Below, one piece after another: positions 1 to 7,134 of a stretch of 48,231 bases of DNA. Position numbers and translations under genes: made by a program. Below the pieces are notes generated by a model that had not been told where the DNA came from, searched no databases, and saw only the letters and a list, made by a program, of their open reading frames with translations. Source of the stretch: UMGS1590 sp036303105 (GTDB lineage: Bacteria > Bacillota > Peptococcia > Peptococcales > Peptococcaceae); contig JAXJBF010000029.1 of NCBI GenBank assembly GCA_036303105.1, forward strand, positions 1-48,231, in the 5' to 3' direction. Each line of letters begins with the position of its first letter. Positions within the stretch are counted from its first letter, which is position 1.

Positions 1-929
1 ATATTCATCAGCATATCAAAAGCACTAAAGCTGGCACGATCGAAGCGAAAAATGCTTTTTGCCAAATCAAAACCGTGTTTTCCCAGCACTTGATAAAAGC
101 CCTTTGCCCAACGCATACGCTGATTCCAAGATTGTTTAAACGTAATTGGCTGTTCATCATAGAGCATCGCCCCGCCGGCATAACCAATTTTTTCACCAGT
201 AACGATGGTCGCAGCTGTAAACTCAATGTCTTCTGTCAACAAATGATAATTCCAGCCGCCGCGTTCTTTGATCAGATCTGCAGCCACCATGAACCCAGTG
301 CCACTGATGGCGCAGCTGTTGTGCAATACATATCTTGGACGATTCAAGTATTCTGCCTCGCGTAAAAACCATAATCCGTAACCAGATGAAATCCAGTTTT
401 GTGCATAGTTTTTCGAATTACGATAACTTGTGATGACACGATACCCTTGATCAAAAACTTTGTTCATTTCAGACACATAATTTTTGGTCAACAGATTGTC
501 AGCATCCAACACCAAAAAAGCATCATAATCATTAGCCGGATCTGCAAAAATTTTTTCAAAAGCGAAATTCATCGCGTAGCCTTTGCCAATGTATTGCTTA
601 TTAAAACGCTCGAACACAGTGCACCCCAAGTCACGGCAGATATCAGCCGTATTGTCGGTGCAGTTATCGGCGACCACAAAAATATGCAGCTTATCTTTTG
701 GATAATCCTGCTGCAAAATACTCTTACACAATTCCCCAATAACTTTACTTTCATTACGTGCTGAAATGAGCACAGCAATTTTATGTAATTTTTTAGGATT
801 GTATGTCTTCCCTTTTTTCTGTTTATCAATCAAGCCAACGATCAAATAAATGATCTGATAAAAGTACATAATGAAAAAGACAATACCAATGGTTAAGTTT
901 ACACCATATATCAACGATGCCACTAACAT
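1..929 (-). CDS. Glycosyltransferase family 2, membrane-associated, 3' end outside the window
   Basis: Reading the minus strand from an ATG at 929 gives 309 uninterrupted residues to the window edge, so the C-terminus is missing. A hydrophobic segment lies at about residues 4-34. A GT-A glycosyltransferase domain follows, with ISARNE (about 55-60), VVADNCTDNT (85-94), the metal-binding LDAD (141-144), TED (232-234) and QRMRW (270-274). The last three are the D,D,D,Q(Q/R)xRW signature of processive, membrane-embedded family 2 enzymes that use nucleotide sugars to build polysaccharides. The ribosome site AGGGGAGG lies just before the ATG and a clear promoter lies further upstream. The substrate cannot be told from sequence. 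Confidence is high for family and low for product. Confidence 0.88.
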   Translation of the reverse strand, partial: MLVASLIYGVNLTIGIVFFIMYFYQIIYLIVGLIDKQKKGKTYNPKKLHKIAVLISARNESKVIGELCKSILQQDYPKDKLHIFVVADNCTDNTADICRDLGCTVFERFNKQYIGKGYAMNFAFEKIFADPANDYDAFLVLDADNLLTKNYVSEMNKVFDQGYRVITSYRNSKNYAQNWISSGYGLWFLREAEYLNRPRYVLHNSCAISGTGFMVAADLIKERGGWNYHLLTEDIEFTAATIVTGEKIGYAGGAMLYDEQPITFKQSWNQRMRWAKGFYQVLGKHGFDLAKSIFRFDRASFSAFDMLMN

Positions 930-970
930 GAACCTCCCCTAAAGTTCTCATGCATCAAACATTTTCTTCT

Positions 971-999
971 AGTATAGCCAGTTTTGTGACGTTTAGCAA
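971..999 (-). promoter_or_regulatory. Predicted sigma-A promoter of the glycosyltransferase gene
   Basis: On the minus strand TTGCTA (994-999) and TATACT (971-976) are separated by 17 bases. The start codon follows about 40 bases downstream with a good ribosome site. The -35 box matches 4 of 6 consensus bases and the -10 box 5 of 6. Confidence 0.5.
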
Positions 1000-1000
1000 T

Positions 1001-1041
1001 AAAAAAAACAGCACCTGTCTCCTTGAGAAAAACAAATGCTG
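1001..1041 (-). terminator. Intrinsic terminator after the TraX-like gene
   Basis: Arms 1033-1041 and 1009-1017 pair over 9 bp (two G-U pairs), followed on the minus strand by eight T residues (1008 down to 1001). It lies 25 bases after the stop of the TraX-like gene and just before the glycosyltransferase promoter, so the two genes are separate transcription units. Confidence 0.6.
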
Positions 1042-1065
1042 CATCAAACGATCTTCATGTTGTCT

Positions 1066-1785
1066 TTAAGCGAACCACAAGCGCAATACACCTAACAGCA
1101 GAAGATGACCTGGATAAAAAATATAGAAGAACCATTTTGAAAAAGTTCGTCCCTTGCTAATGCGTTTTCCATTATAACAATAGACAATGGCCACCGCCGC
1201 TAGTGCCATGCCAGCCACTTGTCCAATTGTCCAGCAAAGTGTTTGAGCCAACGAATACACCTCGAGCCCTACAGAGAAACGATCAAGTGCAAATACACCT
1301 ATTGCAATCAGAAATGCACGCGCTACTTTTTGTTGATTTCCTGCCGCCCAAGCAAACAGTACTGTAAAAATAGGTGCTAATAACGCCCAATCTGAGTCTA
1401 ACGACAAAAGTGTCAAAGCAACAATCAATAACACCTTGATATAGTAGCTTTGTACAACTTCCAACACATAAAGAATGCCAAAACAAAGAAGCAATGTAAA
1501 AATCATATTCATGCCAACATAATCCAGCACCGCTCCACGCGTAAACGCCAGACAAAACGGCAATTCAGACACAGCCGCAAAAACCGCCAAACGTCCCGCA
1601 TAACGCTTTTTTGAGCGGGTGTAGTGATAACCTTCCACGAGGAAAAAACACATCACCGGCATCGTGAAATAACCAACATCTTTGAAGCATTCCGCCCAAA
1701 ATGTGCCCGGTGACATAAACACATTTGAAATATGATTCAACAGCATGGTTGCCATGGCAATATATTTGATCGTATCTCGACTCAC
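1066..1785 (-). CDS. TraX-like polytopic membrane protein
   Basis: 239 residues with about seven hydrophobic segments. The beginning (about residues 5-25, IKYIAMATMLLNHI) and the MPVMCFFLVEGYHYTRS stretch (about 43-59) are typical of the TraX family, named after the F-plasmid pilin N-acetylase but widespread in Firmicutes as membrane proteins of unproven function. The start is GTG at 1785, preceded by a purine-rich GGGGGTGG about 6 bases upstream; an internal ATG is possible. There are no conjugation genes nearby, so a pilin-acetylation role is not supported here. The gene has its own -10-like TATAAT (about 1813-1818) and its own terminator. Confidence 0.8.
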   Translation of the reverse strand: MSRDTIKYIAMATMLLNHISNVFMSPGTFWAECFKDVGYFTMPVMCFFLVEGYHYTRSKKRYAGRLAVFAAVSELPFCLAFTRGAVLDYVGMNMIFTLLLCFGILYVLEVVQSYYIKVLLIVALTLLSLDSDWALLAPIFTVLFAWAAGNQQKVARAFLIAIGVFALDRFSVGLEVYSLAQTLCWTIGQVAGMALAAVAIVYCYNGKRISKGRTFSKWFFYIFYPGHLLLLGVLRLWFA

Positions 1786-1834
1786 CGGCGCCCACCCCCT
1801 TTGCTTCCGCCATTATACCACGCCCATTGCATAG

Positions 1835-1864
1835 AAAAAAAGCGGCAGTCACCTGCCGCTTTTC
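1835..1864 (-). terminator. Intrinsic terminator after the secreted-protein gene
   Basis: A perfect 8 bp GC-rich stem (1841-1848 with 1853-1860, loop TCAC) is flanked by A-runs on the left and T-runs on the right, so it can act in both directions. On the minus strand it follows directly after the stop codon at 1866. Confidence 0.8.
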
Positions 1865-1865
1865 C

Positions 1866-2927
1866 TTATTTTGCTTTTGACAACAGCTCTTCTACATTCA
1901 ATACATAACGATTGCCATCAAGATCAACAGCCACAAGTTTGCCACCATCCATACTCAGCTTACACTCATTGATAGCAAAATCTACATCCACACTTACACG
2001 CGAGGAACGATCCCCGATTTTATCAATATAGAGACGGTTTGGATCAATTGTAAACGGTCCCTGATGCAGCCCATCAGTAGAATAAAGATATTCGCCGTCT
2101 GTTGTGTAATCAGAAGTATTCGCGATCGTGCCAATGTATGTCATCATGCCAGTGTTGTCAGTGGTCATATCATCTGGCATGTTGACAATATCCATGGTGA
2201 AATTGTTCGATACGGAGTGCATCATTGAAATGCCTAAATACGGCTGACCATCGATCAATTTTGCGTTGTGCAGATCAATCTTATCTTTATTCGCCGGAAC
2301 AAACCAATCTGCTATTTCTTCAGGCGCGCTCAAATACGCCCCGATTTTCTCCTCGCTGTTCTCTTCGAAAACATACAAATGATCTTTCACCGCAGACGTT
2401 TCACCCTGAAGCAGATTGAATGTCAACGGCGTCCCTTCGATTGAAATTTCCTTCGCGTAATATGGATCATCGTTAATCACCCAATCCGCATCACTCGTGA
2501 TCGTGACCGTACGACTGGCATTGTCCCAGTCAATCGTGCCCAACGTTTCCGCAAAAGCACGAGCTGGAACATAAGCGCGGCCTTCGGCACTGATCGTCAT
2601 TGGCGTATCCAGCGCAATACGCTCGCCATTGGCATAAAAATAATCGGCACCATTTTGAAAAATCGCTGAATAATGGTTGCGCTCATTTTCAATGTACACA
2701 TTGCCATTGACATAAGTCACACCACATTGCAGCGATTCGCTGATAATGCGCAGCGGCAGCATCGTTCTGCCTAAGTCAGAAATATACGGCTGACCAACTG
2801 CTGCATCAGAGTAAATCGCTTCATTGTTGACCACAAGCGCCATATTCGTTGACGCCGCCTGTGCTGGAACCGCGCACGCGCACAACAACGCTCCGCCAAC
2901 GATCATGGCTTTCATTCTCTTTTTCAT
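1866..2927 (-). CDS. Secreted protein with copper-amine-oxidase N-terminal-like domain
   Basis: 353 residues from ATG 2927, chosen because GGAGG sits 8 bases upstream; an in-frame TTG further out would place the ribosome site inside the gene. Residues 1-24 form a signal peptide (basic MKKRMK, hydrophobic core, AQA cleavage-like end). Residues about 28-150 contain two repeats of the small beta domain known as copper amine oxidase N (motifs DLGRTMLPLRIISE and AEGRAYVPARAFAETLG), common in Clostridia and Negativicutes surface proteins; it is an adhesion or peptidoglycan-associated module, not an oxidase. The remaining ~200 residues are acidic and I do not recognise them. The gene lies next to a two-component system and its promoter carries a repeated motif that may be that system's target. 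Confidence 0.78.
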   Translation of the reverse strand: MKKRMKAMIVGGALLCACAVPAQAASTNMALVVNNEAIYSDAAVGQPYISDLGRTMLPLRIISESLQCGVTYVNGNVYIENERNHYSAIFQNGADYFYANGERIALDTPMTISAEGRAYVPARAFAETLGTIDWDNASRTVTITSDADWVINDDPYYAKEISIEGTPLTFNLLQGETSAVKDHLYVFEENSEEKIGAYLSAPEEIADWFVPANKDKIDLHNAKLIDGQPYLGISMMHSVSNNFTMDIVNMPDDMTTDNTGMMTYIGTIANTSDYTTDGEYLYSTDGLHQGPFTIDPNRLYIDKIGDRSSRVSVDVDFAINECKLSMDGGKLVAVDLDGNRYVLNVEELLSKAK

Positions 2928-2949
2928 ATTGCATTCCTCCAAACTTAGT

Positions 2950-3035
2950 GATAATTGGCCACAGCTATAACTTTATTATAGAATAAATGCTCAATCTGAA
3001 CAGCACTGTGGCACGAACAGGCGATAACTGGCCAC
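2950..3035 (-). promoter_or_regulatory. Promoter region with two copies of GTGGCCARTTATC
   Basis: On the minus strand a 13-base motif occurs at 3035-3023 (GTGGCCAGTTATC) and 2962-2950 (GTGGCCAATTATC), 12 of 13 bases identical and 73 bases apart. A TATAAT -10 box lies between them (2980-2975) with no good -35 box. The upstream copy would sit near -60, a usual activator position. The neighbouring LytTR regulator is the obvious candidate to bind, but this is inference. Confidence 0.4.
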
Positions 3036-3049
3036 GAAAACATTTACAG

Positions 3050-3099
3050 CATAAAAAAGAAACAAACACAGCACAAAATCATGCCATATTTGTTTCTTT
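3050..3099 (-). terminator. Intrinsic terminator after the histidine kinase gene
   Basis: An 11 bp stem (3089-3099 with 3056-3066) closes a 22-base loop and is followed by a T-run on the minus strand, five bases after the kinase stop codon. Confidence 0.6.
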
Positions 3100-3104
3100 G
3101 ATCG

Positions 3105-4403
3105 CTAAGATTCATCTTTTAACGGTAGAATAAAACTCAGTGAAAAACTTCCTTCCTGCCATTCTATCGCTGGCACGCTGCCATATTTTGCCAGAGACTC
3201 TGTAAGATTAACAATGCCAAAACCATGATTGACTTTATCTTTTTTCGAGGTTGTCAAGTTGTTCCTTGGTTGTTGTAGAGCGGTATTAATGATCTTACAC
3301 AGGAGCACGGCATCAATCTGCACAAGAGAAAGAGCGATGCTTTTCTGCTGTTCATCATCCAGAAGCAGACAGGCTTCAATGGCGTTATCCAATGCGTTGC
3401 CGAAAATCGTACAGATGTCCTCCGGCGCAATTGGTAAATTTTCCTCTACATTCAGTCTGGCGCTAAAATAGATGCCCTGACTTTCTGCCAGCGTTTTCTT
3501 CGCACTCAGTGTCGCATCCAATGCCACGTTGCCTGTATTAAAAGCTGGCGTGATCACCTCCAAGTGATCTGTCAATCCTTCAAGATGGTGCAGTCCACCA
3601 ACGACATCCCCCACTTGCAAATAGCCACGCAAACCTTCCAACTGATTGACGATGTCGTGCTTGAATTTTCGCAATTCGTTTTGTTTTGCCAGCAGGTCAT
3701 CCAAATGTTTAAGCTGAAGCTTCAAATGCTGTTCATATTGTTCTTTTTCATGAATTGCTTTACTCTGCATTATCTGACGTTCGTAAAGAAACAGGCTAAA
3801 TGTAATCCCTAAAAAGAGAAAAAAAGAACATGTAACAACTTGCTCATTATATGTTGTAGCATTCAATGCATAAGATAAATCAAACATAATATAAGTAATT
3901 GCAATGTAGCAAAAAAACAGCAATAGGAAAATCAACCAGTAGTCTAAGTTAAACTCTGTCCGCTTTCTTCGAACACGAATCACATTACATATAACCAACT
4001 CTAACAATTTTGAAGAAAAAACACCAAACAAACGATAATCTAAAATTTGAACGATTGTCTCACTTGTTTCGTTCAAGATATACGTCATCATAGAAAGGAT
4101 AATCACTTCTGTTGAAAATCCTATTAATACACTAAGTGCAACAGCAAGCAATCTATTTCGTATCTTTCCATTATATAGCAATGAAACAAATACCGCTAAA
4201 AATGGCATGCCTAGCACATTAAAAAAACTAAAAATCAAAAAATGATTACATAGAAGAATTAAGACGGTAAGCGTGCAAATTCCTAAAAAATAGAAACTCG
4301 GTCGAAAATTTAGCCTGCGTTGTAAAAAAGCTTCAAACATTATAAAATATGCCAACGCATCTGCAAACGCCGACAATAGATTGGACAGTTCATACACGCT
4401 CAT
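3105..4403 (-). CDS. AgrC-like sensor histidine kinase (HPK10 type)
   Basis: 432 residues. The first ~205 are hydrophobic with about six membrane segments, as in peptide-sensing AgrC/ComD/VirS kinases. A coiled-coil linker (about 208-245) leads to the phosphoacceptor box KFKHDIVNQL with H249, then a GHKL ATPase domain with N-box FGNALDNAIEA (334-344) and G-box HGFG (393-396). It should phosphorylate the LytTR regulator encoded just upstream; the two overlap by four bases (ATGA), so they are co-translated. I found no small peptide precursor gene beside it of the AgrD type, so the stimulus is unknown. Confidence 0.88.
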   Translation of the reverse strand: MSVYELSNLLSAFADALAYFIMFEAFLQRRLNFRPSFYFLGICTLTVLILLCNHFLIFSFFNVLGMPFLAVFVSLLYNGKIRNRLLAVALSVLIGFSTEVIILSMMTYILNETSETIVQILDYRLFGVFSSKLLELVICNVIRVRRKRTEFNLDYWLIFLLLFFCYIAITYIMFDLSYALNATTYNEQVVTCSFFLFLGITFSLFLYERQIMQSKAIHEKEQYEQHLKLQLKHLDDLLAKQNELRKFKHDIVNQLEGLRGYLQVGDVVGGLHHLEGLTDHLEVITPAFNTGNVALDATLSAKKTLAESQGIYFSARLNVEENLPIAPEDICTIFGNALDNAIEACLLLDDEQQKSIALSLVQIDAVLLCKIINTALQQPRNNLTTSKKDKVNHGFGIVNLTESLAKYGSVPAIEWQEGSFSLSFILPLKDES

Positions 4404-5116
4404 AGACCAACCTTCCTTTCAAGGTAGCTCTGCCAGGATTGGCGAAACGCCTTCTTATATTTTTCGCCCAATGGTATATGCGGCATGTTTTGGGCGCGAA
4501 GAGCGATATTCGCAGCGTTTACCGCGCGAACATGTTCAAGATTGACGAGATAGCTTTTGTGTGCACGGGCAAAGATGCCCGGTGAAAGCATAGATTCAAA
4601 CTGAGACAGCGAACAACGGGTGCGATAAACACTTTCCCTGGTATGAAATACCAGATAATGGCTATTGCTCTCAACATAAAAAATCTCGTCGTAGTAGAGA
4701 TGAACCGTCTTTTTATTGTCGTCAATGCTGAGGCTGAGCCGTCGACGCGCCAGCTCGCGGGCAACGGTGTCAAGGGCGTGCGGCAGATCAGTGTCAAGAT
4801 TGGCTTTTTCTACAAAATCCAACACATTGTGGCCAAAGGCTTTTTTCATGTAACGTGTATGACTGGTCACATAAATGATAATCACCTTATCGTCCAGCGC
4901 GCGAATGGCATTGGCGGTATCAATGCCATTCATTGCGCCCATTTCCATATCGATGAAAAGAGCGTCGTAACGCACACCATTATTCTGATAATCAGCCACC
5001 AATGCTTCACCACTATAATAGGGTTCACTTTCTATGAAAAGCTCCGGCCGTTTGTCAAAGTACGCCTGCAATAGTTTAATGTGTTCCGGCTCGTCGTCAC
5101 AAATTGCAAAACGCAT
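4400..5116 (-). CDS. LytTR-family response regulator
   Basis: 238 residues. Receiver domain at 1-115 with acidic pocket D7/D8, phosphoacceptor D56 (FIDMEMG), T84 and a lysine near 104. The LytTR DNA-binding domain spans about 130-230 (motifs YYDEIFYVESNSHYL, FARAHKSYLVNLEHV and IPLGEKYKKAF). Members such as AgrA, LytR and VirR bind pairs of short direct repeats upstream of target promoters. It pairs with the downstream kinase. Start ATG at 5116 has GGAGGGAGAGG just upstream. The candidate target is the secreted-protein gene at 1866-2927. Confidence 0.92.
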   Translation of the reverse strand: MRFAICDDEPEHIKLLQAYFDKRPELFIESEPYYSGEALVADYQNNGVRYDALFIDMEMGAMNGIDTANAIRALDDKVIIIYVTSHTRYMKKAFGHNVLDFVEKANLDTDLPHALDTVARELARRRLSLSIDDNKKTVHLYYDEIFYVESNSHYLVFHTRESVYRTRCSLSQFESMLSPGIFARAHKSYLVNLEHVRAVNAANIALRAQNMPHIPLGEKYKKAFRQSWQSYLERKVGL

Positions 5117-5152
5117 GGAACCTCTCCCTCCTCTGTTTGTGATGCTATTTTA

Positions 5153-5181
5153 TTTTTACTGAGTTTTCGCCGTCTTGTCAA
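5153..5181 (-). promoter_or_regulatory. Predicted sigma-A promoter of the two-component operon
   Basis: TTGACA (5176-5181, minus strand) and TAAAAA (5153-5158) are spaced by 17 bases, about 37 bases before the response-regulator start. Confidence 0.65.
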
Positions 5182-5210
5182 TATCCCTGTCAGGCAGGCA
5201 TTTTCCGGCC

Positions 5211-5238
5211 ATAAAAAAGGACCGCACGCGGCGGTCTC
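5211..5238 (-). terminator. Intrinsic terminator after the auxin-efflux-type carrier gene
   Basis: A 6 bp GC stem (5231-5236 with 5220-5225, loop CGCGT) is followed on the minus strand by a run of six T residues (5218 to 5213). It lies directly after the carrier stop codon. Confidence 0.7.
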
Positions 5239-5243
5239 AATGT

Positions 5244-6167
5244 TTAAAAAATAATATAAGCAACGATGCTCAAGGTCATCAAACTTGCAACAGTGGTGGC
5301 AAGGACAGTGCCAAGCGCGTAATCGCCTTCTTTGCGTGTTGACTGCGCAAACATTGCTACTGCAACCATGGTTGGCAAACCAGCAACAATGGAGAGCGTA
5401 TGTGTCATATCGGTGTTGCTGACAAGGTGTGAAACAACGGTAAAATATACGATCGGGAAAATGAGCATTTTCGTAGCAATCCCAATGTAGAGTTCTTTCT
5501 GACGCAAAACTGGTGTCCAATTGCAGAAGCACAACAGCCCGCCCATATAGATCAGGGACATCGGCGTTGCTGCGCTGCCAATTTTAAGCAGGCCATTTTC
5601 AAGCATGTCTGGCAAATGCACATCCAACAACAATAACACGATGGCGAGCACAATGCCGCACACGGCCGGATTGATAAAATTTTTCCAGTCAAAATGTGCG
5701 CTTTTTCCTGTCGGTGTGGTCAAATAGAGACCATAGGTCCAGAATAAGCTTTGGTCAACAATGCTCACCAATGCGCTGTAAATGCCCCCATGTGCCGGGC
5801 TGACACTCAGCATGAGCGGCAAGCCGATAAAACCCACATTACCAAAAACAAAAACCGCTTGAAAGATCTGTGCACGATCTTTTGGCAAGCGTAAAAGCTT
5901 CGCAATCACTGCAAAAATTACAATCAAAGACCCATAAATACCGATGGCCATAAAAAATGCCGGTAGATCTGACGCCAATAGAGAACGGCTTGTACCATTC
6001 ATCATATTCGCAAAGATCATAATCGGCAATAACAATTTCATAATTAATGATGCCAAGCGATCCAAAAACTCTCTCGTCGTAATGCGTTTTCGGGCTGCAA
6101 TGTAGCCGATCAGCATCATTAAGAAAAAAGACACCAGTTGCTCCAAAATGACCAGAAACGAATCCAT
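5244..6167 (-). CDS. Auxin efflux carrier (AEC) family permease
   Basis: 307 residues with about ten membrane segments in two five-helix halves, the layout of AEC transporters. Bacterial members that have been studied move dicarboxylates or related anions (malate, malonate), but substrate cannot be read from sequence. It has its own promoter with an extended -10 and its own terminator, so it is monocistronic. The start ATG at 6167 follows a GGTGGGAAGC purine tract. Confidence 0.88.
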   Translation of the reverse strand: MDSFLVILEQLVSFFLMMLIGYIAARKRITTREFLDRLASLIMKLLLPIMIFANMMNGTSRSLLASDLPAFFMAIGIYGSLIVIFAVIAKLLRLPKDRAQIFQAVFVFGNVGFIGLPLMLSVSPAHGGIYSALVSIVDQSLFWTYGLYLTTPTGKSAHFDWKNFINPAVCGIVLAIVLLLLDVHLPDMLENGLLKIGSAATPMSLIYMGGLLCFCNWTPVLRQKELYIGIATKMLIFPIVYFTVVSHLVSNTDMTHTLSIVAGLPTMVAVAMFAQSTRKEGDYALGTVLATTVASLMTLSIVAYIIF

Positions 6168-6204
6168 AAGCTTCCCACCAATCTTTTATTTTATATATAA
6201 TTCT

Positions 6205-6235
6205 ATTATAACATATTATTAGTAAAGCACAAACT
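6205..6235 (-). promoter_or_regulatory. Predicted extended -10 promoter of the AEC carrier
   Basis: On the minus strand TGTTATAAT (6213-6205) is an extended -10 element. The -35 region about 17 bases upstream is TTTGTG, a weak match, as usual for extended -10 promoters. Confidence 0.5.
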
Positions 6236-6252
6236 ATGCATGCAAAACACAA

Positions 6253-6285
6253 CGCCCTTCACTTTCTTAATGGAAGTGAAGGGCG
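6253..6285 (-). terminator. Hairpin terminator after the inositol-monophosphatase-family gene
   Basis: A perfect 12 bp stem (6253-6264 with 6274-6285) and 9-base loop, followed on the minus strand by a T/G-rich tract. It lies 15 bases after the stop codon at 6301. Confidence 0.7.
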
Positions 6286-6300
6286 TGCTGCATGTAAACC

Positions 6301-7122
6301 TTAAAGGGAATTAGTATTGTTCATTAATAGCATTTCCAGCGAACATTCACCGCGTAAATATGGTGCAAGCTGTTGCTCTAACATGGCATCACCACAGCAT
6401 AAGACAGCGGCTTTTTCAGTTGTAAACAGCGGTTCATTGTAAAGTGCACTGAAAATACCTCCACACGCTTGTAAAACAACACCACTCGCCGCATAATCCC
6501 ATGGATAAAGTCTTGATGAAATATATATATCCAAGGTTCCTTCGGCAATATGACACATCGCTAAACTTGCCGACCCCAAGGCACGATGCCCACGCATAGC
6601 ACAGCTCATACGATAAAGCGGCTTATCGGCGCGACGAGACAAATTATTCATTGTCGTCAGACTGGCATCAAAAAGGCAATCCTCCAAGGCCAAGGGTTGA
6701 CGCTGCGGCAATGGTTGTTCATTGGCATACGCCGCTTCACCATGTACCGCATGATAGCAAATATCTGCTACAACATCATAGACAATGCCAAAAATCGGCG
6801 TGCATCCATCATACAGTGCCACACAAATTGCAAAATTTCGATGGGTGGAAATAAAGTTCGTTGTGCCATCAATCGGGTCTACAAACCATGTTAAACCCTT
6901 TACGTTTTGATTGTCTTTTTCCTCAGCAAAGAAACCTGCTGAGGGTTCTATAACAGATAAACCTGTCTTGAGTTGGTCTTGCACCCAAACATCCAGATCT
7001 GTAACAAGATTTTGATGATTGTTTTCCTTACGTCGCACGTTCAAAGGCACAGAAGAAAGGCGCTCTAACAGCGCCTTTCCTGTAGAACGAACCAACGCAA
7101 CAGTTGCTTGACACTGGTCCAT
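6301..7122 (-). CDS. Inositol monophosphatase family protein (SuhB-like)
   Basis: 273 residues from ATG 7122. The immediately preceding in-frame ATG at 7125 is only 3 bases from AAAGGAG, so the second is preferred. The magnesium-binding signatures are present: E near 67-68 (FAEEK), DPIDGTTN (about 82-89) and PWDYAASG (about 207-214). The family hydrolyses phosphate monoesters such as inositol-1-phosphate, sugar phosphates or 3'-phosphoadenosine 5'-phosphate; which one here is unclear. It starts about 12 bases after nrdD and is probably transcribed with it. Confidence 0.88.
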   Translation of the reverse strand: MDQCQATVALVRSTGKALLERLSSVPLNVRRKENNHQNLVTDLDVWVQDQLKTGLSVIEPSAGFFAEEKDNQNVKGLTWFVDPIDGTTNFISTHRNFAICVALYDGCTPIFGIVYDVVADICYHAVHGEAAYANEQPLPQRQPLALEDCLFDASLTTMNNLSRRADKPLYRMSCAMRGHRALGSASLAMCHIAEGTLDIYISSRLYPWDYAASGVVLQACGGIFSALYNEPLFTTEKAAVLCCGDAMLEQQLAPYLRGECSLEMLLMNNTNSL

Positions 7123-7134
7123 CATGTTCTCCTT

